From Treponema sp. UBA6852 (GTDB lineage Bacteria; Spirochaetota; Spirochaetia; Treponematales; Treponemataceae): a DNA stretch of 14,532 bases. Where the stretch lies: contig DKDI01000002.1 in NCBI GenBank assembly GCA_002449305.1, positions 1 through 14,532 of the forward strand, given 5' to 3'. Numbering within the stretch: the first letter of the stretch is position 1; each line of letters begins with the position of its first letter. The notes beneath the pieces are model-generated. The model was not told the origin of the DNA and searched no databases. It worked only from the letters and a program-made list of their open reading frames with translations. Made by a program: the position numbers and the translations under genes. This document shows positions 1-6,072 of this stretch, in pieces.

Positions 1-7
1 AGTCTCT

Positions 8-34
8 ATTGTACCCCCCCCCAGGATTTGTCAA
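8..34 (-). promoter_or_regulatory. Leftward promoter with 9-G run in the spacer
   Basis: Read on the minus strand this is a perfect -35 TTGACA (29-34), then 15 bases containing nine consecutive G (14-22), then a -10 TACAAT (8-13). It points out of the window, so the gene it serves is not visible. The same layout recurs at 11616-11642. In Treponema pallidum, G runs in or next to promoters of tpr genes and TP0126 change length by slipped-strand mispairing and alter expression. That this one is phase-variable is inferred. Confidence 0.6.
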
Positions 35-101
35 GTACTTTTATAAATTTTTGTTAATTTTTTTCCACATTAACCCATTTTTTCCACTCTCTCTCCATTT
101 A

Positions 102-130
102 TAGACTGAAAAAAAACGATGTAGTATGAT
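102..130 (+). promoter_or_regulatory. Possible promoter of the 90-residue ORF
   Basis: A TAGACT hexamer (102-107) lies 17 bases before TATGAT (125-130). If used, transcription would start at about 137, which is the ATG of the next ORF, so the message would be leaderless or nearly so. The -35 is only a partial match, so this is tentative. Confidence 0.3.
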
Positions 131-136
131 GAGTAT

Positions 137-409
137 ATGGAAACGCAAAATTATGCGGTTCTGAGCAGCTGCGGAAAATACACGTCATTCACTTTTAAGA
201 ACCACAGCATAAGATTCAGAACCTCAGCCGCGCTAAAAAAATACACAGAAGTCAAAAAATGTGATTCAGGCTATCTGGTTTTAACCGCGGACTACAAAAA
301 TCTCGGTCTAACAGAAGAATACATCGACCTTATTCCAATTCTGAAAGATTTGCATTTTAATGAAAAAGAATTTCTAGAGCCAATAAAGGAAGTGAAAATT
401 GAATACTGA
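137..409 (+). CDS. Small protein of unknown function (90 aa)
   Basis: I do not recognise this protein. It is 90 residues, without a signal peptide or membrane segment, with mixed beta-type and charged stretches and a C-terminal acidic/hydrophobic part (residues 56-90), consistent with a small soluble cytoplasmic protein. The only in-frame start is the ATG at 137; there is no good Shine-Dalgarno before it (only GATGAG), and a possible -10 ends seven bases upstream, so translation may be leaderless. A short ORF starting at TTG 399 overlaps its end, and the exonuclease gene follows at 513, so the three may be co-transcribed. Codon use is similar to the neighbouring exonuclease gene. A real gene is likely from its length and the tight spacing. 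Confidence 0.6.
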   Translation: METQNYAVLSSCGKYTSFTFKNHSIRFRTSAALKKYTEVKKCDSGYLVLTADYKNLGLTEEYIDLIPILKDLHFNEKEFLEPIKEVKIEY

Positions 410-497
410 AAAAATCAAGGAACTGGCAGAGAACGCGGAAGTAATCATCTGCGGATATGCATTCTCAAAATGTGAAAACGGATTCTACAAAAACTAA
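399..497 (+). CDS. Possible small coupled ORF (32 aa, TTG start)
   Basis: A 32-codon reading frame starts at TTG 399, overlaps the last 11 bases of the preceding gene, and ends at TAA 495-497 just before the ribosome binding site of the exonuclease gene. AAAGGAAG (385-392) lies at normal distance before the TTG, and a stop codon two codons upstream limits the frame. The product would begin with an amphipathic helix-like segment followed by a hydrophobic VIICGYAF stretch. It fills the gap between its neighbours neatly, which argues for coding, but it could equally be the shortened remnant of a longer gene. Function unknown. Confidence 0.35.
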   Translation: MNTEKIKELAENAEVIICGYAFSKCENGFYKN

Positions 498-512
498 ATA
501 AGGAAACAAAAT

Positions 513-1268
513 ATGAAATTCATTTCGTGGAATGTGAACGGACTTCGAGCCGTGATGGGGAAAAATTTTATGGAGGCGTTCGCCTCGCTCAACGCGGACT
601 TTTTCTGCCTGCAAGAGACAAAGCTCCAGACCGGGCAGATTCAGATGGAGCTTCCGGGCTATCATCAGTTCTGGAACTACGCCGAAAAAAAAGGATATTC
701 AGGAACCGCGATTTTTGCAAAGCACGAGCCGATTTGTGCAAGCTACGGAATCGGAATTGCCGAACACGACACGGAGGGGCGCGTAATCACTCTTGAATAC
801 GAGAAATTCTTTCTTGTTACGGTCTACACGCCAAATTCGCAGGACGAGCTTCGCCGACTTGAATACAGAATGAAATGGGAAGACGACTTCCGCGCGTACC
901 TTAAAACGCTAGCGCAAAAAAAAGGCGTGATTGTCTGCGGAGACATGAACGTCGCCCACGAGGAGATCGACATCAAAAATCCAAAGACAAACCGGCACAA
1001 TGCCGGATTCACGGACGAGGAGCGCGGAAAAATGACAGAGCTGCTTTCATCAGGATTCACCGACAGCTTCCGCCACTTCTACCCCGACACCGCCGAAGTC
1101 TACAGCTGGTGGTCGTACAGATTCCACGCCCGCGAAAAGAACACAGGCTGGCGAATCGACTATTTTCTTGTTTCCGACAGCATAAAGGACAAGATGACCG
1201 GCGCGAAAATCCACACGGAAATAATGGGAAGCGACCACTGCCCTGTTGAGCTGAATATGAAATTTTAG
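513..1268 (+). CDS. exoA: Exodeoxyribonuclease III / AP endonuclease (ExoA/Xth family)
   Basis: This cytoplasmic Mg2+-dependent enzyme cuts the DNA backbone at abasic sites in base excision repair and, in many relatives, degrades 3' ends. At 251 residues it has full family length. All hallmark motifs of the exonuclease-endonuclease-phosphatase fold are visible: WNVNG with Asn7, LQETK with metal-binding Glu35, YTPNSQ with Tyr105, GDMNVAH with Asp144 and Asn146, the GWRIDYFL block with Asp216, and the C-terminal SDHCPVEL with the Asp241-His242 pair. ATG 513 is preceded by AAGGA (500-504). The gene follows two small ORFs and converges on the pyruvate formate-lyase gene, with a shared terminator between. 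Its GC content is visibly higher than that of the lipoprotein cluster on the right. The symbol xth would be an equally good name. Confidence 0.95.
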   Translation: MKFISWNVNGLRAVMGKNFMEAFASLNADFFCLQETKLQTGQIQMELPGYHQFWNYAEKKGYSGTAIFAKHEPICASYGIGIAEHDTEGRVITLEYEKFFLVTVYTPNSQDELRRLEYRMKWEDDFRAYLKTLAQKKGVIVCGDMNVAHEEIDIKNPKTNRHNAGFTDEERGKMTELLSSGFTDSFRHFYPDTAEVYSWWSYRFHAREKNTGWRIDYFLVSDSIKDKMTGAKIHTEIMGSDHCPVELNMKF

Positions 1269-1334
1269 AAAATACAGTTTGGAATGTTCCTAATTCAAGA
1301 AAAGCAATTCTTCCTTAAAGAAAATGAAAAAAAA

Positions 1335-1375
1335 CAAAAAAGCCGCCTTTGGAAAAACCAAAAGCGGCCGTTTTT
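1335..1375. terminator. Bidirectional terminator between exoA and pfl
   Basis: An 11-bp stem (1342-1352 with 1358-1368, one C-A mismatch) has a 5-base AAAAA loop. It is followed by a T run at 1371-1375 and preceded by an A run (1335-1341), so it can work for both converging genes. Confidence 0.85.
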
Positions 1376-1396
1376 ATGCAGTCTTAAAAGTCAGCA

Positions 1397-3694
1397 TTAG
1401 AGGCTTGCGTGGCAAGTGCGGGCAATAACATCGTCCTGCTGTTCCTTTGTAAGGTTGATAAAGCGAACTGCATATCCAGAAACACGGACTGTGAAGTTTG
1501 CATATTCTGGCTTGTCAGGGTGAGCCTGGCAGTCCTTGAGCTTTTCAACTCCAAACACGTTAACGTTCAAGTGGTGCGCTCCCTGATCAAAGTATCCGTC
1601 CAAAACGTTTACAAGGTTAGAGATGCGCTCGTTCTCGTCGTGTCCAAGAGCGTTCGGGTTGATTGTCTGTGTATTTGAAATTCCGTCCAAAGCATATTTG
1701 TAAGGAACTTTTGCAACAGAGTTCAAAGACTTGATAAGACCTTTTGTTTCTGCTCCGTAAGAAGGGTTAGCTCCAGGAGAGAACGGCTCGCCTGCTTTGC
1801 GTCCGTCTGGAAGTGCGCCAGTTGCCTTTCCGTATACAACGTTTGAAGTAATTGTAAGGATAGAAGTTGTAGGTTCAGCATCGCGGTATGTGTGGTTCTT
1901 TTCAATCTTTGACATGAAAGTTTTAAGAAGCCATGTTGCAATTTCGTCCGCGCGGTCATCATCCTGTCCGTAGCGTGGGAAGTCGCCTTCAATTTCAAAG
2001 TCCTTCGCAAGTCCGCTTTCATCACGGATTACTTTTACCTTTGCATACTTGATTGCAGAAAGAGAATCAACTACGTGGCTAAATCCTGCGATTCCAGTTG
2101 CAAATGTTCTCTTAAGATATGTGTCTTCAAGAGAAAGTTCTGCAGCCTCATAGTAGTACTTGTCGTGCATATAATGGATTGCGTTCAATGTGTTTACATA
2201 AAGACTTGCAAGCCATTCAAGCATAGCATCGTACTTACGCATAACTTCATCATAATCAAGATAATCAGAAGTGATTGGGGCAAATTCTGGACCAACCTGA
2301 ACTCCCGGTGTAAGACCTGCAGGCTCGTCCTTTCCGCCGTTGATTGCGTAAAGAAGGGCTTTTGCAAGGTTTGCGCGCGCACCAAAGAACTGCATTTCTT
2401 TTCCTGTCTGAGTTGCAGAAACACAGCAGCAGATTGAGTAGTCGTCTCCCCAGATTGGGCGCATTACATCATCGTTTTCATACTGAATTGAAGATGTGTC
2501 GATAGAAATCTTTGCGGCATAGCGACGGAAGTTTTCAGGAAGTCTCTTTGAATAGAGAACTGTCATGTTTGGCTCTGGGCTTGGTCCCATGTTTTCCAAT
2601 GTGTGGAGGAAGCGGTAGTCGTTCTTTGTAACCATATCGCGTCCGTCCTGACCAAGACCTGCAACTTCCAATGTAGCCCAAATCGGGTCGCCAGAGAAAA
2701 GCTGGTTATACGATTCAATACGTGCAAAGCGAACCATGCGGAACTTCATAACAATGTGGTCAACAAGTTCTTGTGCTTTTTCTTCTGTAAGGATTCCTTT
2801 CTTCAAATCGCGCTCAATATAGCAGTCAAGGAATGTAGAAATGCGTCCTACAGACATTGCAGCACCGTTCTGTGTCTTAATTGCGGCAAGGTAGCCAAAG
2901 TAAAGCCACTGGAAAGCTTCTTTTGCGTTCTTTGCAGGATTTGAAATGTCATATCCGTAAATCGCAGCCATCGCCTTGATTCCCTTGAGAGCCTTAATCT
3001 GCTCAGAAATTTCTTCACGGAGGCGGATAACATCATCTGTCATTGTGCCGTTTCCGCAGTTAGCCTTGTCCTGCTCCTTGCACTGAATAAGATAATCAAT
3101 ACCATAAAGAGCAACACGGCGGTAGTCTCCTACAATGCGTCCGCGTCCATAAGTATCAGGCAAACCAGTAAGAATGTGGGCCTTGCGAGCTTTTCTGATT
3201 TCTGGAGTATAAACTTCAAATACAGCGTCTGAGTGAGTCTTGTGATATTCTGTGAAAACTCTGTGGAGCTCAGGATTTGGCTTGTAGCCGTACATTTCAA
3301 GGCACTGCTCTGCCATTCTGATTCCGCCGTAAGGCATAAATGCTCTTTTAAGAGGCTTGTCTGTTTGAAGACCTACAACCTGCTCAAGATCTTTTCCTTC
3401 CGGGCAGATATATCCAGCCTGATGTGATGTAAGGCTAGTAACAACATCTGTATCCAAATCAAGAACGCCTGATCTTTCCTTTCCGTCAAGACCAACGCAC
3501 TTCTTATTATGCTCAGCTTTCTGCAACTTCTGGAGCTCATCAAACAACTTGCTTGTGGCAGCTGTAGGACCAGCCAAGAATGACTCATCGCCGCTATACT
3601 GAGTATAGTTAGCCTGAATAAAATCGCGAACATTGACTTCGCTTGTCCACAAACCTTTTGGGTTAAAACCTTCCCATTCAGCTCTCATGTTCAT
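1397..3694 (-). CDS. pflB: Formate C-acetyltransferase (pyruvate formate-lyase)
   Basis: This glycyl-radical enzyme of anaerobic sugar fermentation converts pyruvate and CoA to acetyl-CoA and formate in the cytoplasm. The ATG at 3694 gives 765 residues, near the usual 760; it has AGAGGT (3701-3706) at the right distance. A longer frame opens 30 bases upstream at 3724 but lacks a better ribosome binding site. The active-site block is SICCCVSATQTGKEMQFFGA, with the catalytic Cys pair at about residues 423-424; a third Cys precedes it. The C-terminal radical loop RVSGYAVRF carries the radical Gly at about residue 740. The required activating enzyme (PflA) is not in this window. The gene appears monocistronic, with its own promoter at 3742-3770 and a shared terminator. 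Presence implies anaerobic life, since the radical form is destroyed by oxygen. Confidence 0.96.
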   Translation of the reverse strand: MNMRAEWEGFNPKGLWTSEVNVRDFIQANYTQYSGDESFLAGPTAATSKLFDELQKLQKAEHNKKCVGLDGKERSGVLDLDTDVVTSLTSHQAGYICPEGKDLEQVVGLQTDKPLKRAFMPYGGIRMAEQCLEMYGYKPNPELHRVFTEYHKTHSDAVFEVYTPEIRKARKAHILTGLPDTYGRGRIVGDYRRVALYGIDYLIQCKEQDKANCGNGTMTDDVIRLREEISEQIKALKGIKAMAAIYGYDISNPAKNAKEAFQWLYFGYLAAIKTQNGAAMSVGRISTFLDCYIERDLKKGILTEEKAQELVDHIVMKFRMVRFARIESYNQLFSGDPIWATLEVAGLGQDGRDMVTKNDYRFLHTLENMGPSPEPNMTVLYSKRLPENFRRYAAKISIDTSSIQYENDDVMRPIWGDDYSICCCVSATQTGKEMQFFGARANLAKALLYAINGGKDEPAGLTPGVQVGPEFAPITSDYLDYDEVMRKYDAMLEWLASLYVNTLNAIHYMHDKYYYEAAELSLEDTYLKRTFATGIAGFSHVVDSLSAIKYAKVKVIRDESGLAKDFEIEGDFPRYGQDDDRADEIATWLLKTFMSKIEKNHTYRDAEPTTSILTITSNVVYGKATGALPDGRKAGEPFSPGANPSYGAETKGLIKSLNSVAKVPYKYALDGISNTQTINPNALGHDENERISNLVNVLDGYFDQGAHHLNVNVFGVEKLKDCQAHPDKPEYANFTVRVSGYAVRFINLTKEQQDDVIARTCHASL

Positions 3695-3741
3695 TTCAAA
3701 ACCTCTTTGCATTGAAAAATTCAACTATAATAACTGGAAGC

Positions 3742-3770
3742 ATTATAGACCATTGCTTTTTTTTATGCAA
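3742..3770 (-). promoter_or_regulatory. Promoter of pflB
   Basis: On the minus strand, -35 TTGCAT (3765-3770), a 17-base spacer and a perfect -10 TATAAT (3742-3747) lie about 50 bases before the pfl start codon. This is a strong sigma-70-type match. Confidence 0.75.
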
Positions 3771-3808
3771 TTGCTAAAAAATGCAGTTCCAGTTTCCAAT
3801 AAATTAAT

Positions 3809-3846
3809 TTGTAATTATTACAATTATGATTATAATACAATTATAA
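3809..3846. promoter_or_regulatory. Two AT-rich palindromes upstream of the pfl promoter
   Basis: TTGTAATTATTACAA (3809-3823) is a perfect 7+1+7 inverted repeat, followed by TTATAAT-ACA-ATTATAA (3830-3846), another perfect 7-bp inverted repeat. They sit about 40 bases upstream of the pfl -35, where an activator or redox regulator could bind. In such AT-rich DNA some palindromes arise by chance, and the sequence does not match the FNR or Rex consensus well, so an operator role is only a suggestion. Confidence 0.3.
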
Positions 3847-3941
3847 AAAATATCAAGTGATTTTCAAAGATTTCCCTAAAAACAAGCAATAATTCTAAAA
3901 AGTTTAAATTTCAAGTTTTGATAAGAACAACAATTTAGTGC

Positions 3942-4037
3942 CATTGCCGTGCTTGACACCGCGATGTTTGCATAGCAAACTCGGTTAGCAATCTTGCAAA
4001 AAAAAGTGTAATAGATTATCGGGTCAAGCCCGATAAT
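3942..4037. repeat. REP/BIME-like element: inverted hairpins
   Basis: Two hairpins of related sequence face each other. The left one (3942-3966) has a 10-bp stem with one mismatch and one G-U, and loop CTTGA. The right one (4015-4037) has a perfect 9-bp stem, ATTATCGGG with CCCGATAAT, and loop TCAAG, the reverse complement of the left loop. A third small hairpin, GTTTGC-ATA-GCAAAC (3966-3980), lies between. The outer copies are therefore imperfect inverted copies of one unit, the arrangement seen in bacterial REP pairs (BIMEs) and in small non-autonomous elements. It fills part of the 600-base gene-free stretch between pfl and groEL. Confidence 0.6.
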
Positions 4038-4050
4038 GACATTAAATCAT

Positions 4051-4073
4051 AAAACTCGAATTTCAGGCTAAAT
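4051..4073 (+). repeat. Dispersed repeat, copy 1 (AAAACTCGA type)
   Basis: This 23-base stretch matches the reverse complement of 14509-14531 at 19 of 23 positions, sharing AAAACTCGA and the GGCTA core. It lies directly after the BIME-like hairpins, so the two may belong to one larger intergenic repeat. Confidence 0.5.
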
Positions 4074-4095
4074 AAGCTATCAGAAAAAGCGCGTC

Positions 4096-4127
4096 AATTC
4101 GCGAATTCAGCTGCAAAACTCGACATT
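4096..4127 (+). repeat. 12-bp palindrome and second AAAACTCGA repeat
   Basis: AATTCGCGAATT (4096-4107) is a perfect 12-base palindrome. Right after it, CAAAACTCGACATT (4114-4127) is identical, in reverse complement, to the last 14 bases of the window (14519-14532). Both belong to the gene-free stretch between pfl and groEL, and look like parts of a dispersed intergenic repeat family. Confidence 0.5.
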
Positions 4128-4186
4128 TTAGTTAAAAAATTAAGTTTCTTCTATATAAATGGCGAATAAACAAAATAATAAAAGTT

Positions 4187-4216
4187 TTGGCAAAAAATAT
4201 TGTCGATTTTCATAAT
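4187..4216 (+). promoter_or_regulatory. Possible promoter of groEL
   Basis: TTGGCA (4187-4192) and CATAAT (4211-4216) are 18 bases apart, about 90 bases before the groEL start. No CIRCE element (TTAGCACTC-N9-GAGTGCTAA) is present between here and the gene, so HrcA control is not supported. Confidence 0.4.
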
Positions 4217-4303
4217 TTTTAGTATCTTTATTTACAATAAAATAAAATTTTTAAACTGTCTTTAGATTTTTCAAGGCAGTCAATAAAAATAGGAGTTAGA
4301 ATC

Positions 4304-5938
4304 ATGGCTAAACAGTTAGTTTACAGTGAAGATGCACGCAAAAAAATGCTGAGCGGAGTTGAACAGATTGCCCGCGCAGTAAAAGTAACATTAGGACCTT
4401 GCGGACGCTTGGTTATGCTTGACAAGAAATACGGCGCACCAACAATTACAAAAGACGGTGTTTCAGTTGCAAAAGAAATCGAGCTTAAAGATCCATTTGA
4501 AAACATGGGAGCTCAGCTTGTACGCGAAGTTTCCTCAAAGACAAACGATGTAGCAGGAGACGGAACAACAACAGCAACAGTTCTTGCCTATGCAATTGTC
4601 CGCGAAGGACTCAAAGCAGTTTCAGCTGGAATGACACCAATTGAAATTAAACGCGGAATAGACAAGGCAACAGCAATCGCAGTTGAGGAAGTAAAAAAGA
4701 ACAGCCGCGCAGTAAAAGGCAACGAAGACATTACTCATGTAGCTACAATTTCTGCAAACAACGACCCGGAAATTGGTAAAATCCTTGCAGATGCAATTGA
4801 AAAAGTCGGAAAAGACGGCGTTATCACAGTTGAAGAATCCAAGAACATGGACACAACTGTAAAAACTGTAGAAGGAATGCAGTTCGACCGCGGATATATT
4901 TCTTCTTACTTTGTAAATGACCGCGAGCGCATGGAAGTAAACTACAACGATGCTTACGTTCTCATTTATGATGAAAAAATCAGCACAATGAAAGACCTTC
5001 TTCCTGTTCTTGAAAAAGTTGCCCAGACAGGAAAGCCTTTAATCATCATTTCAGAAGACCTTGACGGTGAAGCTCTTGCAACTTTGGTTGTAAACTCAAT
5101 CCGCGGAACTCTCAAATGCTGCGCTGTAAAAGCACCAGGATTTGGCGACAGAAGAAAGGAAATGCTTCAGGACATCGCAATCCTCACAGGCGGAAAAGTA
5201 ATCACAAAAGACTTGGGACTTAAGCTTGAATCAACAGAACTTGCAGACCTTGGACAGGTTAAATCTGTAAAAATCGACAAAGACAATACAACTTTGGTTG
5301 ACGGAGCCGGAGACAAAAAGGCAATCGCTGACCGTGTTGCAGAAATCAAGAATCAGATTGAAAAATCAACTTCTGACTACGACAAGGAAAAGCTCAAGGA
5401 ACGCCTTGCAAAACTTTCTGGCGGTGTAGCTGTAATCAACATCGGCGCAATCACAGAAACAGAAATGAAGGAAAAGAAATTCCGTGTTGAAGATACTCTC
5501 GCAGCAACAAGAGCAGCTTTGGAAGAAGGAATTGTTTCCGGCGGCGGACTTGCACTCATCGAAGCAAGCAAAGTTCTTGATGCAGAAAAAGAAAATCTTA
5601 CTGGAGACGAAAAAGTTGGTTTCCAGATTATAAAAAGAGCATTGGAAGAGCCTATCCGCCAGATTGCAGAAAACGCAGGTGTAGACGGAGCTGTAATCGC
5701 TGACAAAGCAAAGGCAGAAAAGAAAGGTGTTGGCTACAATGCCGCTACAGGCGAATGGGTAGACATGATGGAAGCTGGAATCATTGACCCGGCAAAGGTT
5801 ACAAGATGCGCTCTCCAGAACGCTGCTTCTGTAGCTGGAATGCTGCTCACAACAGAATGCGCTATCACAGATATTCCTGAACCTCCAGCACCAGCTGCTC
5901 CACAGGCGGGCATGGATGGAATGGGCGGAATGTACTAA
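4304..5938 (+). CDS. groEL: Chaperonin GroEL (60 kDa)
   Basis: This subunit forms the double-ring cytoplasmic chaperonin that folds proteins in an ATP-driven cycle with GroES. It has 544 residues, normal length, from ATG 4304 with AGGAG at 4292-4296. The ATP site is visible: TLGP (29-32), Asp51 in TKDGVSVA, DGTTT (86-90), the SGGG loop near residue 410 and a C-terminal tail ending GMDGMGGMY, a short form of the Gly-Gly-Met tail. The nearly invariant TLGPKGRN is here TLGPCGRL: Lys is replaced by Cys33 and Asn by Leu36. groES is not adjacent; T. pallidum also keeps groEL and groES apart. The gene looks monocistronic, ending at a strong terminator. Codon choice is that of a highly expressed gene of this genome. 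Identification is certain; the effect of the two changes is not known. Confidence 0.97.
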   Translation: MAKQLVYSEDARKKMLSGVEQIARAVKVTLGPCGRLVMLDKKYGAPTITKDGVSVAKEIELKDPFENMGAQLVREVSSKTNDVAGDGTTTATVLAYAIVREGLKAVSAGMTPIEIKRGIDKATAIAVEEVKKNSRAVKGNEDITHVATISANNDPEIGKILADAIEKVGKDGVITVEESKNMDTTVKTVEGMQFDRGYISSYFVNDRERMEVNYNDAYVLIYDEKISTMKDLLPVLEKVAQTGKPLIIISEDLDGEALATLVVNSIRGTLKCCAVKAPGFGDRRKEMLQDIAILTGGKVITKDLGLKLESTELADLGQVKSVKIDKDNTTLVDGAGDKKAIADRVAEIKNQIEKSTSDYDKEKLKERLAKLSGGVAVINIGAITETEMKEKKFRVEDTLAATRAALEEGIVSGGGLALIEASKVLDAEKENLTGDEKVGFQIIKRALEEPIRQIAENAGVDGAVIADKAKAEKKGVGYNAATGEWVDMMEAGIIDPAKVTRCALQNAASVAGMLLTTECAITDIPEPPAPAAPQAGMDGMGGMY

Positions 5939-5968
5939 TAGCAATTCCAAACTTTAAAGCTAAAAATG

Positions 5969-6002
5969 CGGCTGCGACCAATAACGGTTGCGGCCGTTTT
6001 TT
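5969..6002 (+). terminator. Rho-independent terminator of groEL
   Basis: An 11-bp GC-rich stem (5969-5979 with 5986-5996, two G-T pairs) with loop AATAAC is followed by six T (5997-6002), 30 bases after the groEL stop. Confidence 0.9.
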
Positions 6003-6004
6003 GT

Positions 6005-6033
6005 TTTAAATAAAACAGATTTCGTGATAGAAT
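6005..6033 (+). promoter_or_regulatory. Possible extended -10 promoter of the acyl-CoA synthetase operon
   Basis: TAGAAT (6028-6033) has a TGA just before it, forming an extended -10 (TGN), and a weak -35 TTTAAA (6005-6010) at 17 bases. The predicted start leaves a leader of about 30 bases before ATG 6073. Confidence 0.4.
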
Positions 6034-6072
6034 GTATTATTGTAAATTACTCTTATTTTTGGAGAACGGACT

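Noticed and set aside
14..22. G run as a sequencing artefact
   Set aside because: Both runs sit at the same place between good promoter hexamers, which an artefact would not explain; the exact length may still be uncertain.
2075..2437. Antisense ORF within pyruvate formate-lyase (120 aa)
   Set aside because: Fully inside a certain gene on the other strand; Cys/Lys-rich shadow translation.
3695..3724. Longer start for pyruvate formate-lyase (10 extra residues)
   Set aside because: The ATG at 3694 has a good ribosome binding site, and the extra residues do not resemble the family start.
3861..4180. Hidden small RNA or riboswitch in the pfl-groEL gap
   Set aside because: The hairpins are explained by inverted repeat units and palindromes; no known riboswitch core or a promoter-terminator pair was seen.
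4217..4303. Search for a CIRCE operator and groES before groEL
   Set aside because: No TTAGCACTC-N9-GAGTGCTAA motif and no small ORF with GroES features; the stretch is only AT-rich leader.
5366..5950. Long antisense ORF across groEL (194 aa)
   Set aside because: It is a shadow of a highly conserved coding sequence; the product is Cys/Phe/Ser-rich with no family resemblance and no ribosome binding site.
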